Assembly (NCBI RefSeq): GCF_019127135.1 | Contig: NZ_JAHOEA010000024.1 | Coordinates: 1-58,386, forward strand | Source: Segatella copri | Lineage (GTDB): Bacteria; Bacteroidota; Bacteroidia; Bacteroidales; Bacteroidaceae | Direction: 5' to 3' | DNA: 58,386 nucleotides | In this document: positions 46,255-53,981 of the stretch, in pieces | How the letters are laid out: the number at the start of each line of letters is the position of its first letter | Position numbering within the stretch: position 1 is the stretch's first letter | Notes under the pieces: model-generated | The model's input: only the letters and a program-made list of their open reading frames with translations | Told to the model about the DNA's origin: nothing | The model's database searches: none | Translations under genes and position numbers: made by a program

Positions 46255-47394
46255 ATGGCAAGATTGAACAATCCTTTTGTGGTATATGGCTATAAGGGCG
46301 CAGAGTATTTCTGTGACCGCCAGAAAGAGACGGAGAAAATGATTTCTTCGCTGCATAATGAACGTAACATCACGTTGGTTGCCCCACGCCGTATGGGTAA
46401 GACGGGATTAATTCATCATGTATTCCATCAGATGGAGGAGCAATACGCGGAAGTGAAGTGTTTCTATCTCGACATCTTTGCCACCAAGAATCTGGAGCAG
46501 ATGGTGCAACTGATGGCTTCTGAAATCATCGGAAAACTGGATACAGTTTCCCAATCAGCCCTTCGGAAGGTACAGGAATTCTTCAGCTGCTGGCGTCCTA
46601 CTCTGACGATAGATGAATTGACAGGCATTCCTTCTTTTTCTTTAGACTTGAAACCGAGTGAAGGGAAGGAGAGTTTGAAGCGAATCTTTGAGTATTTGAA
46701 GCAATCGGGAAAGCGATGCTACATTGCCATTGATGAGTTTCAGCAGATATTAAGTTATCCGGAGGATGGGGTTGAGGCGATGATCCGTTCTTATATCCAG
46801 TTCTTGCCGAATGTATATTTCGTGTTTTCGGGCAGTCAGCAGCACATGATGCAGGAGATGTTTCTGTCGGCAAACCGTCCTTTCTTCCAGAGTTCGCTGG
46901 TGTTGTCTTTGCCTTGCATCGGGGAGCAGGTGTATCGGGAGTTTGCCAATCGCCTGTTGGCATCTCAGCACAGGTCGATAGATGAATCTACCTTTTCTTA
47001 TATTTATCAGCAGTCTGATCGTGTAACCTGGTATGTGCAGTCGATATTGCATGGCATCTACGAGCATGCTTCTTCCGAGATTACGAAGTCTCTGGTAGAT
47101 GAGGTGATTCTGGAGCTGATTGAGGAGCAGGCGATGACTTATCAGAACTATTGTGCCTGGCTAACCGAGAACCAGCAGATGCTTTTGGGGGCGATAGCTC
47201 GTGAGCATTTGGTATCTTCGCCGTTGAGCCAGCAGTTTATCAGCACCCACCATCTTCCAGCTACGAGCAGCGTGAAAACGGCATTAAAGGCATTGGTAGA
47301 TAAGCAGCTGGTAAGTAAGACTCCGACTGGCTATCTGGTTAGTGACCGCTTCTTTGCGAAATGGCTGGTGAGAGGAGGAATCATAGCCAACTGA
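46255..47394 (+). CDS. Orphan AAA ATPase (archaeal-ATPase type)
   Basis: A 379-residue ATPase. Walker A is APRRMGKT (43-50), Walker B lies in CYIAIDEFQQIL (~155-166), an Arg/Ser sensor-like stretch is in YFVFSGSQQHMM, and the C-terminus (ALKALVDKQLVSKTPTGYLV) is winged-helix-like. Unlike the genes at 5055 and 53982 it ends after the winged helix with no D...ExK tail. Such proteins are abundant orphans in Bacteroidetes; function unknown. The N-terminus matches the truncated copy at 4014, and both share 14-bp-spaced TTGCRTAA sites over their promoters, suggesting autoregulation. Divergent from the amylase gene. Confidence 0.85.
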   Translation: MARLNNPFVVYGYKGAEYFCDRQKETEKMISSLHNERNITLVAPRRMGKTGLIHHVFHQMEEQYAEVKCFYLDIFATKNLEQMVQLMASEIIGKLDTVSQSALRKVQEFFSCWRPTLTIDELTGIPSFSLDLKPSEGKESLKRIFEYLKQSGKRCYIAIDEFQQILSYPEDGVEAMIRSYIQFLPNVYFVFSGSQQHMMQEMFLSANRPFFQSSLVLSLPCIGEQVYREFANRLLASQHRSIDESTFSYIYQQSDRVTWYVQSILHGIYEHASSEITKSLVDEVILELIEEQAMTYQNYCAWLTENQQMLLGAIAREHLVSSPLSQQFISTHHLPATSSVKTALKALVDKQLVSKTPTGYLVSDRFFAKWLVRGGIIAN

Positions 47395-47438
47395 GGAAAT
47401 GAAAATTACGTCCCGATGCTTGGCTATGGTGAGATGGA

Positions 47439-47602
47439 TGATAACAATGCCGCAACTTATACGATGCAAGGAATCAATTATAACGATGCAAGGAAGCCTT
47501 TCTTGCGATTGCGTGACATTTGTCATGCGTTTATACGACACTTGTCGTACGGCCGGATGACAAATGTCGTATAATCACATGACATATATCAAAGTATAAA
47601 TA
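47439..47602. repeat. 22-bp-period degenerate array of GACAnnTGTC palindromes
   Basis: ACGATGCAAGGAA occurs at 47461 and again at 47483 (22 bp apart). Then GACATTTGTC, GACACTTGTC and GACAAATGTC are centred at 47519.5, 47541.5 and 47563.5, and a decayed GACATATATC at 47585.5, all exactly 22 bp apart. Units differ greatly in sequence yet keep length. Confidence 0.8.
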
Positions 47603-47804
47603 AACCTAATATTTTACACCAAAAGATACAAGTTATCACATTATTATATATATATGCATCATCTTTCATAGAAGACAAAGAATGCGAATTCAACAAGCAA
47701 GTGCAAAAATCCATCCCATTGTCTGTTAAAGAATATGATCATAAAAATCTTGAAAACGTGCAGAAGGCTTAATACGATTTGCATAACGTAAAGGCATACA
47801 AAAA

Positions 47805-47840
47805 AGGCGGCTCCCGATATGTTCGAGAACCGCCTAGTAA
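47805..47840 (-). terminator. Terminator of the Rpn-type gene
   Basis: AGGCGGCTCCCG pairs with an ACCGCCT arm ending at 47835, with an A run on the plus strand (U run for the minus strand). The opening words AGGCGGCTCCCG recur in the terminator at 56806. Confidence 0.7.
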
Positions 47841-47847
47841 TCTCTTC

Positions 47848-48717
47848 TTATTCCTTCATTTTCTGGATTTCCTCCAGTGGAAGTTCGGTGGCAGTTGATA
47901 CTTGCTCTTCAGAAAGGCCCATTGACAAAAGGCGGCGAGCTGTGGCTAGCTTTTCTTTTTCCATACCTTCAGCACGACCTTTCGCCATACCTATTTCTAT
48001 TCCTTTCTTTTCATCGAATTTTCTGGTGGCATATATATCACGCATATTCTTGATGTCCTCGTCATAAAGCTCAAGTTCCTCTCGGGAGAGCTTGCGGAGG
48101 TCGCCTATTTCTGCCAACTTGCGGAAGACTGGATACTTCTCGCTGAATGGCATCTGTTCAAACATGTTCATATTCTTCACTATATAAATCCAACAATCAA
48201 ATATATCCATACACTCTGCCTCCGTGCGCTTGTCGAACAATGGCAACTGGAGGTACACAATACGCATCCTGTCGGACACTCGCTGGCGTGTCTGCAAGTC
48301 GGTAAGCACCAAGTCGGTACGAAACTTCTTTAGCACCGGACTATCCGACACGAAATCCATGAAACATACCGTATAGACTGGAGCCAAGTGGTAGTCCCAG
48401 ATTCCACGGATGCCTTGCTGCACAATGGCACGTGCCGTGTAATACAATGCCCTGTCGGCAAAGTATTCCTGCTCTTTCTTCTGCATCTCAACGATGACAT
48501 GCTTGCCTTCGTTTGTGATGCAATAGACATCGAAGACCACACCGCGGTCATCGGGGCGCAAGCCAAGTTTTTCGGTCTTAGCAAACGTCACGTCCTTGAT
48601 TACCAACTCGTCTTCAAACAGTCCGTTGAGGAATGTGATCAGACATTCTTTCGTGTCTTCGCTTCCAAATATCCTCTTGAAAGCCCAATCGACACGTGGG
48701 TCTATAAATCTTGCCAT
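47848..48717 (-). CDS. Rpn/PDDEXK-family transposase-like nuclease
   Basis: A 289-residue protein of the Rpn (recombination-promoting nuclease)/PD-(D/E)XK transposase-like family. Family blocks: FIDPRVDWAFKRIFGSEDTK, LITFLNGLFEDELVIKDV, GVVFDVYCITNEGKHVIVEM and QKKEQEYFADRALYYTARAI; D in VVFDVY and E-x-Q in VEMQKK are the catalytic pattern. The C-terminal third is a charged helix with GMAKGRAEGMEKEK repeats, as usual for this family. Rpn proteins are DNA endonucleases linked to recombination and, in some cases, phage defence. Transcribed from a 47-bp promoter cassette (48764-48810) identical to the one before the ORF6N gene. Confidence 0.9.
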   Translation of the reverse strand: MARFIDPRVDWAFKRIFGSEDTKECLITFLNGLFEDELVIKDVTFAKTEKLGLRPDDRGVVFDVYCITNEGKHVIVEMQKKEQEYFADRALYYTARAIVQQGIRGIWDYHLAPVYTVCFMDFVSDSPVLKKFRTDLVLTDLQTRQRVSDRMRIVYLQLPLFDKRTEAECMDIFDCWIYIVKNMNMFEQMPFSEKYPVFRKLAEIGDLRKLSREELELYDEDIKNMRDIYATRKFDEKKGIEIGMAKGRAEGMEKEKLATARRLLSMGLSEEQVSTATELPLEEIQKMKE

Positions 48718-48763
48718 CTGCTTACGCTTTATAAGGTCGTGGACGCAATATTGCTATTCGTTG

Positions 48764-48810
48764 GCAAAGATACGACTTTTCCTCGTAACTTCCAAGGTTT
48801 TAGGGAAAAA
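48764..48810 (-). promoter_or_regulatory. 47-bp promoter cassette, Rpn copy
   Basis: On the minus strand the cassette ends in TATCTTTG (48765-48772) followed by C; upstream words are CCTAAAACCTTGGAAGTTAC and GAGGAAAAGTCG. The same 47 bases occur at 56727-56773, and the first 20 at 58367-58386 (window edge). Confidence 0.85.
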
Positions 48811-48944
48811 GAATGACTAAAAAAGCAAAAAATAGCAGATTTGAGCTTTTGTTTTGAGTTTCAAGTGGTTGTGGCAGTCGTTGGCTTTTTGTGGCATTCG
48901 TGAGGAAATGCGAAAATGGCGGATTTGAGAAGTAGAAACGCTTT

Positions 48945-48958
48945 CAAGTCATTACCTC
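48945..48958 (+). repeat. Candidate attL core (CAAGTCATTACCTC)
   Basis: The 14-mer CAAGTCATTACCTC recurs in the same orientation at 53524-53537. The next ~50 bases are also alike in both places (GAAAC, CATTTTTA, TTCGG in the same order). The integrase gene starts 124 bp inside. Confidence 0.55.
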
Positions 48959-49027
48959 AAAGAAACGCTCTAATAAGCATTTTTAACGGCTTCGGTTTTT
49001 ACTTCTCAATTCTGCACAGGTTGTGAA

Positions 49028-49058
49028 TTTGCCATGCAACTCTCATGATTTAATTTTG
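49028..49058 (+). promoter_or_regulatory. Integrase promoter
   Basis: TTTG at 49028-49031, a 19-bp spacer and TAATTTTG at 49051-49058 fit the Bacteroidetes consensus exactly; the ATG follows at 49082. Confidence 0.8.
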
Positions 49059-49081
49059 CACAGAACAAAAAGCAAGGAATT

Positions 49082-50305
49082 ATGAGAAGTACATTCAAGA
49101 CAGTCTTCTATGTAAACGGAAGCAAGGAGAGAAACGGAATTGTCCCTATCATGGGACGTGTGACAATCAACGGAACTATCGCACAGTTCAGTTGCAAGCT
49201 GAGCGTGACCAAGGCGATATGGGATGCCAAGGGCAACAGAGCCAAAGGCAGAAGCAAGGAAGCCAATGAGGTGAACTTTGCGCTTGATAACATCAAGGCT
49301 CAAATCGCTAAGCATTACCAACGGCTTTCCGACCGTGAGGCGTTCGTTACCGCTGAAATGGTGAGAAACGCATATCAAGGCATAGGTACGGAGTATGAGA
49401 CATTACTCAGAGCTTTTGACAAGGAGAACGCAGCCTTTGCCCAACGCGTGGGAAAAGACCGAGCTGTCCGAACCTACCGCAAGTATCTGACGGTAAGAAA
49501 GTACGTTGCCGAGTTCATCAAATTTCAGTACAAGCGCAGCGATATGTCCATGAATGAGCTTACCGAGGAGTTCATCCGTGATTTTTGTCTGTATTTGAAG
49601 AATGTCATTGGACTCACGCAATCTACCATTTGGATATACTCCATACCATTGAAGCATATCGTCACGGCAGCACACTACAACGGCAAGATACAGAGAAATC
49701 CGTTTGCCATGTACCACGTTGACCCAGACCACAAGGAGCGTGAGTTCTTGACAGAGGAAGAATTGGACATATTTGCAGGAATAGAGTTGGAAAATCCCAA
49801 CTTTGCTTTTGCGAGAGACTTGTTTATGTTTGGTTGTTGGACAGGTATCTCTTTCGTTGACATCAAGAATCTTACAGAGGACAATGTTGCCATTATAAGT
49901 GGGTCTCCATGGATAGTTTCTCAGCGTCAAAAGACAGGCGTACCATTCAAAATTAAACTGATAGATGCAGCCATACAGATAATTGAACGTTACAAGCCAT
50001 TGAGAAAAGATATGCACTTGTTTAATATTGGCTCACTTGACATGGTAAACAAGCGTATAAAGAAAGTGGCAAAAATGTGTGGCATCAAGAAGCGAATTTC
50101 ATTTCATACAGCCCGGCATTCGTTCGCAGTTTTGGCTTTAAACTACGGTATGCCGATAGAGAGTGTAAGCAAGATACTGGGACATACGGACATCGCCACA
50201 ACACAAATTTACGCAAAGGTGACAAGTACTAAATTGGAGCATGACATATCAGCTTTTGAAAGTCGAATCAAGGGGCATATGCCGACAATGGGGGGAATGG
50301 CATGA
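49082..50305 (+). CDS. Tyrosine recombinase / integrase
   Basis: A 407-residue Bacteroidetes-type integrase with an N-terminal arm-binding region, a SAM-like core-binding domain (~110-215) and a catalytic domain. Catalytic residues: H342 and R345 (HTARHS), H368 (ILGHT) and nucleophile Y377 (TTQIYAKV). The first catalytic arginine is missing; the site reads TGISFVDI with Ile256, as in Bacteroidetes conjugative-transposon integrases such as IntDOT, where this arginine is also replaced. A strong promoter precedes it. It overlaps the next gene by ATGA. Likely integrates the 4.6-kb element bounded by the CAAGTCATTACCTC repeats. Confidence 0.95.
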   Translation: MRSTFKTVFYVNGSKERNGIVPIMGRVTINGTIAQFSCKLSVTKAIWDAKGNRAKGRSKEANEVNFALDNIKAQIAKHYQRLSDREAFVTAEMVRNAYQGIGTEYETLLRAFDKENAAFAQRVGKDRAVRTYRKYLTVRKYVAEFIKFQYKRSDMSMNELTEEFIRDFCLYLKNVIGLTQSTIWIYSIPLKHIVTAAHYNGKIQRNPFAMYHVDPDHKEREFLTEEELDIFAGIELENPNFAFARDLFMFGCWTGISFVDIKNLTEDNVAIISGSPWIVSQRQKTGVPFKIKLIDAAIQIIERYKPLRKDMHLFNIGSLDMVNKRIKKVAKMCGIKKRISFHTARHSFAVLALNYGMPIESVSKILGHTDIATTQIYAKVTSTKLEHDISAFESRIKGHMPTMGGMA

Positions 50306-50676
50306 AAAGGACTGTAATCACCGTGGACGGAAATGGAGAACTTTCCATTCCGTCCAACTTGAAAGACTTGTGGATGAGCGAGGGCGAATTGGTTGATATG
50401 CTTCATGTCACCGCCATGAAACTCCATGCTGTGATAAGGTCAATATACAAGGATGGTTTATTGACGGTGTCGGAAGTCCAACAGAAACAGGAAACTTCCA
50501 ATGGCATTTGGCAAACGTTGTATGGCTTTCCGATGATTGTTGCCCTTTGCTTCCGTATAAACTCATACGGGGCAGCTCGGTTTCGTGCCACCATCTTCAA
50601 GAGATTGTATGGGGCAAAAGAGAAAAGTAGTGTCATTATCCTACAACTCAATAGAAGAACAACCGCCTTTTGTTGA
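50302..50676 (+). CDS. Small integrase-linked protein (124 aa), possible HTH
   Basis: Starts in the 4-bp overlap (ATGA) with the integrase stop, so translationally coupled. The translation begins MKRTVITVDGNGELSIPSNL, and residues ~28-57 (EGELVDMLHVTAMKLHAVIR, SIYKDGLLTVSEV) look like a helix-turn-helix. I recall similar small genes after integrases in Bacteroidetes elements but cannot name a family. A role in excision control or element regulation is likely (inference). The C-terminal ~25 residues are basic. Confidence 0.65.
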   Translation: MKRTVITVDGNGELSIPSNLKDLWMSEGELVDMLHVTAMKLHAVIRSIYKDGLLTVSEVQQKQETSNGIWQTLYGFPMIVALCFRINSYGAARFRATIFKRLYGAKEKSSVIILQLNRRTTAFC

Positions 50677-50868
50677 ATGTCCTCTTGCTTGTTTGTTGGC
50701 TTGGCGCTGTCGTACTGTCGTGAATAAGTACTGAAGCATAAGCATGACATTCTTACTTGTAGGGGGATGAGTTCTGTTCATAAAAATGACGGACAAAACA
50801 CCCCTTATTTTTGTTGAATTGTTGAATATGATGAAAGAAGTATTGAACATCAGGTATTTACGGCTCAA

Positions 50869-50998
50869 CATATTCTCAACAAATCTCTCAACAAAAGAAA
50901 GATAATGTTGAAAAGAGAAAACCATGAACACCATTCCTTTCTTTCTTTTTTGCCCAGTAATTTGTTGTGTAGAGCTATTTGTTGAGAGTTTGTTGAGG
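50869..50998. repeat. Inverted GTTGAG-rich repeats
   Basis: CTCAAC words cluster at 50860-50900 (CTCAACAAATCTCTCAACAA) and their complements TTTGTTGAGAGTTTGTTGAG at 50978-50998, about 90 bp apart. TTGTTGAATTGTTGAA lies upstream near 50812. Confidence 0.6.
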
Positions 50999-51482
50999 GT
51001 ATAAGTGGTTGGTTCTCATAAAGATAACACCTATCTTCAACAATTCAACGTTTTACATGCCCTCACTTGGTACGCTGTAAAATGTGCTTGTGGATTAATT
51101 GGCAACCGCTCTATTCTCCGAAATGGTTGCAGCAACGTTCCTTGGAGGCTTTGCGCCTCCAGCCACTTGGGCGAACCTCCGCAGTGTTTTAGCATGGCAT
51201 TAGATTTATGCAGACTATACCGAGGACACACAGCACACATAACACACTCGGCATAGTTCACAAAGGAAATCAACAACACACAACTGAAACACTTGGCATG
51301 TTTCACACTGAAAATATCACCTTTTCCTTTGCAAACTCCATGTACAAAGTAGCTTGTGTCTGTGACCTTGTTCTTTCAATGTGGCAGCTTTGATGTTTGG
51401 CGCAAATTGAGAGAATTAAGGTCTGCAACCTTGGGCATGGAAAGCCGAAAGGCAAATATCTCGTCTTTTGTTCTTAGAGGAG

Positions 51483-51524
51483 GGAGCGAGGTTATGTTTC
51501 GGGAAGCCCAAAACTCCTCGCTCC
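51483..51524. ncRNA. Possible structured RNA or hairpin
   Basis: GGAGCGAGG (51483-51491) pairs with CCTCGCTCC (51516-51524), immediately followed by a CCACC/GGTGG mini-hairpin. The segment is far more GC-rich than its surroundings. A 60-codon minus-strand frame (51416-51598) overlaps it, so peptide coding is an alternative. Confidence 0.3.
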
Positions 51525-51650
51525 ACCATGAGGGTGGAGAATTTTTGCTCCCGATGGTCGCAGAAAATGAGTATACCAACTGCAATTACTGCCATCATAT
51601 GCTAAACTTTGTTATATATCTATATAATTGTGTTAATAATATTCTTTTTC

Positions 51651-51682
51651 TTTGGCAGTTAAAGAAAAGCATCCTATCTTTA
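51651..51682 (+). promoter_or_regulatory. Promoter of the secreted cargo gene
   Basis: TTTG at 51651-51654, 20-bp spacer, TATCTTTA at 51675-51682 (one change from consensus), 50 bp before the start codon. Confidence 0.55.
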
Positions 51683-51731
51683 TAAGCAAAACAATTAATT
51701 TAAATTGAAACAAAATTAAATAGTCATGCGT

Positions 51732-52364
51732 ATGAAAAAGTTGATTTTTATGTTTCTTGCTATTCTTCTTTGTGGAATAGTTCAAGCTCAGACTTCTGAG
51801 ATTATTTTAAACAACGGAAAAGTTGTGAAAGGAAAAATTCAAAGTTTGTCTTTTAATGTAGATAATACTCACGAAGTTAGAATAAAGAATGAAGTGAGTG
51901 GTGAGAAGTTCGACTATACTTCTGCTGATGTAAAAGAAATAAAATTCTATGATAAAAAGGCAAAAGAAGTAACAAATTGGATTCCTCTGTATGCCCAGAT
52001 GGGATTGGGAATGTCTTATAAGAAAGCCCCCAAGCTCTACAAAAATCCCGTATTTCTCCATCCTGTTTATAAGGGGAAAAACATTTCAGCGTATGTTCAC
52101 TACATAAGAACAAATACTCATGTGAAATCGGGCAGTATTTACGGATTTGGCATTATGTTTTATTACAAATCCAAGGACGAGGACTTTGCGAGAAGCTATT
52201 ATTTGATGGATAATAGTATTGCAGGAATTGGTCAAAAGACTGTGCTAAAAATGTATTTTAAAGGTTATCCTCAGATAAAGGAAATACTCAAAGGTCTAAG
52301 TATGAAAGAGATTCGTAAAGACCCTACTATATTAGTCAGAAAACTTGATGAAGTTTTGGAATAA
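51732..52364 (+). CDS. Secreted protein of unknown function, cargo A (210 aa)
   Basis: Unrecognised. Signal peptide MKKLIFMFLAILLCGIVQAQ; an in-frame ATG at 51726 adds two residues. The mature N-terminus SEIILNNGKVVKGKIQSLSF resembles Sm-like/SH3-like 'LxNGxxxxGxI' strands, followed by SADVKEIKFYDKKAKEV. The tail KEIRKDPTILVRKLDEVLE is shared with cargo B. AT-rich relative to the core genes. It lies within the candidate integrated element, 1.4 kb from the integrase. Possibly envelope-associated, given the signal peptide and basic, beta-rich body. Confidence 0.7.
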   Translation: MKKLIFMFLAILLCGIVQAQTSEIILNNGKVVKGKIQSLSFNVDNTHEVRIKNEVSGEKFDYTSADVKEIKFYDKKAKEVTNWIPLYAQMGLGMSYKKAPKLYKNPVFLHPVYKGKNISAYVHYIRTNTHVKSGSIYGFGIMFYYKSKDEDFARSYYLMDNSIAGIGQKTVLKMYFKGYPQIKEILKGLSMKEIRKDPTILVRKLDEVLE

Positions 52365-52453
52365 CTTTCTTGATTATGATTTATGACAAAGTTTTTGTAA
52401 TCAAATTTTTGTAGTGTTAAAAATATCTATCGAAACATTAAATAAACGTACAT

Positions 52454-53134
52454 ATGAAAAAGTTACTTTTTATCATCTTTTTAATGGTGTTCTCGTTTGC
52501 GACAATAGCAAACGCAAAGAAACCTAAAGAGAAAGTTTCATGGCCTAAGGCAGTGCTGACTCTTAAAGACGGTACTGTGCTCAACGGCTATTTGCAGAAC
52601 GACATCCACTTCATGAAAAAAAACATCTATTTCAGTGAAACACAAAATGGTAAGGATGTAAAATACAAAATCGTGGACATTAAATCCCTTGAGGTGGATA
52701 ATGCTCTCCAGGATGGCAAGAAACGCACTTTCATCCTTATAGATGACAACCCTAAATTTCCATTTTTGGCAACTGAAGTTTTCAAGGGAAAACATGTCAC
52801 TGGCTATATGGAACCATTTGCTTTTGACAATTCCACCCACAGCAGGTCGTTTACTGGTATATGGACAAATATTACCGTTTATTTAGACTGTAGGGCATAT
52901 CACTATATGGTTGATAGCGGCAAGCATGTTTACTATTGGAACTTATTTGAAAGTAAAAAAATTAATTCCAAAAGAGAAAAATACTCTCAAAAGAAACTGT
53001 TGAAAAAGATAAAGGATAAATTCAAGGACTATCCTGCCGTCGCTGAAGAAGTGGAAAAGAGAGGACTCACTGCTGAGCAAATCCACGAGGACCCTACCAT
53101 TCTTCTTGAAATCCTTGACAAGAGTCTGCAATAA
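52454..53134 (+). CDS. Secreted protein of unknown function, cargo B (226 aa)
   Basis: Paralogue of cargo A, 89 bp downstream. Signal peptide MKKLLFIIFLMVFSFATIANA, then AVLTLKDGTVLNGYLQNDIH in the same place as ILNNGKVVKGKI, VDIKSLEVDNA versus SADVKEIKFYD, EVFKGKHVTGYM versus PVYKGKNISAYV, and the shared ending EQIHEDPTILLEILDKSLQ. Overall divergence is high, so an old duplication. Probably co-transcribed with A; a clear terminator follows. Function unknown; the pair may form a complex at the envelope (inference). Confidence 0.7.
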   Translation: MKKLLFIIFLMVFSFATIANAKKPKEKVSWPKAVLTLKDGTVLNGYLQNDIHFMKKNIYFSETQNGKDVKYKIVDIKSLEVDNALQDGKKRTFILIDDNPKFPFLATEVFKGKHVTGYMEPFAFDNSTHSRSFTGIWTNITVYLDCRAYHYMVDSGKHVYYWNLFESKKINSKREKYSQKKLLKKIKDKFKDYPAVAEEVEKRGLTAEQIHEDPTILLEILDKSLQ

Positions 53135-53156
53135 TCTTTTGTCTTTTCCCCCATAC

Positions 53157-53194
53157 AAATGCTTCCGTACTTTCGCAGTATGGAAGCATTTTTC
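53157..53194 (+). terminator. Terminator after cargo B
   Basis: AAATGCTTCC (53157-53166) pairs with GGAAGCATTT (53182-53191) across a loop containing a further GTAC/GTAT match, followed by TTTT. Confidence 0.88.
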
Positions 53195-53523
53195 AATTTA
53201 TCCCTACCCACAGATTGGCAGTCATTCTCTGTAGGTCTCAGATGTTCTTGTTACTACTCAGCCCCTAAAAATGAATTTCAAGTACTCATTTGACATAATA
53301 GCCTATTTTGTAGCATAAATATAGCCAAAATCATCAATATTTTGCGGATTTGACACATCCAAGGGGTGTTGAGTAGTTACGTATATGGCAGCAACTGAAA
53401 ATAAAATCTAAAAAATGGATATGATTTTCATCAATCCACATAAATGTTGTACCTTTGTCACCGAAAAGAGTTGTTTGACAAGTAATGCAAACTTATGTAT
53501 AATACAGAAGTTAAAACTATTAC

Positions 53524-53537
53524 CAAGTCATTACCTC
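53524..53537 (+). repeat. Candidate attR core (CAAGTCATTACCTC)
   Basis: Direct copy of 48945-48958. Here the core end forms the dyad ACCTC-TATT-GAGGT. Downstream bases again run GAAAC ... CATTTTTA ... TTCGG as on the left side. Confidence 0.55.
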
Positions 53538-53892
53538 TATTGAGGTGAAACACTTGTAAATCGCTCATTTTTAGCTATTCGGCATATTTTAGCAGAATTT
53601 TTCGGAAAAATGTTGAGAGGGTGATAAAGAATTAGCTCTATGTATTCAGCATAACACAGCCCAAAAGGCATCTCCACCTCTGTTCTGGATAATAGATCTT
53701 GTGCAAGACGTTATCATATTATCAAATAAGGTTACTATAGCTTTGCAGCCATCAACATATATCTTGAATGGTTGCTGTGACTAAATCCTCGTTTTCCTCA
53801 TCTTTTATATTTGGATTGTCCTAAAAATCAAAGAAAATCATGTGATTTTTTTAAAAAAACATTAAGAGCTTATGATTTTCGATATTTTTTTG

Positions 53893-53900
53893 TATCTTTG
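53893..53900 (+). promoter_or_regulatory. -7 box (TATCTTTG) of the DUF4143 ATPase gene
   Basis: TATCTTTG preceded by GATTTTCGATATTTTTTTG, wording close to the stretch before the DUF234 ATPase gene (GATTTTTGATATATTTT ... TATCTTTG). Lies 82 bp before the ATG. Confidence 0.65.
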
Positions 53901-53981
53901 CCCTCAAAAGCAACAATTTGCACAGGTAAGTGCGGAAAAGTGTGTTAGCATCACACAAAACTGCACTAAATAATGTAATTT

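Larger units (their letters stand above)
47395..47847. other. Gene-free stretch with 22-bp-period array and terminator
   Basis: No gene seen. It holds the 22-bp-period palindrome array (47439-47602), AT-rich DNA, a lone TTTGCATAA (47778-47786), and at 47805-47840 the terminator of the Rpn-type gene. Confidence 0.6.
48811..49081. other. Left end of the integrase element
   Basis: No gene. Contains GTGGCAGTCG (48871) and GTGGCATTCG (48891) 20 bp apart, two copies of CAGATTTGAG / CGGATTTGAG, the candidate att core at 48945-48958, and the integrase promoter. Confidence 0.5.
50677..51725. other. 1-kb gene-free region inside the element
   Basis: No convincing gene. It holds GTTGAG-type inverted repeats (50869-50998), a GGAGGC/GCCTCC hairpin (~51149-51165), a structured segment at 51416-51598 with a 9-bp stem, and the cargo promoter at 51651-51682. 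Short open frames here lack recognisable features. Confidence 0.5.
53195..53981. other. Gene-free right end of the element and flank
   Basis: No gene seen. Holds the candidate attR (53524-53537 plus similar flank to ~53583), scattered AT-rich DNA with no open frame of note, and the promoter of the DUF4143 ATPase at 53893. Confidence 0.5.

Noticed and set aside
47439..47602. CRISPR array
   Set aside because: Period of 22 bp is too short for repeat plus spacer, units are all degenerate, and no cas gene is present.
48918..49081. tRNA gene as integration target of the element
   Set aside because: No cloverleaf or tRNA 3' end recognised near either candidate att site.
51037..51598. Small ORFs in the element's non-coding kilobase
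   Set aside because: Short, overlapping on both strands, no signal or motif; kept only as a possible alternative to the structured RNA at 51416-51598.
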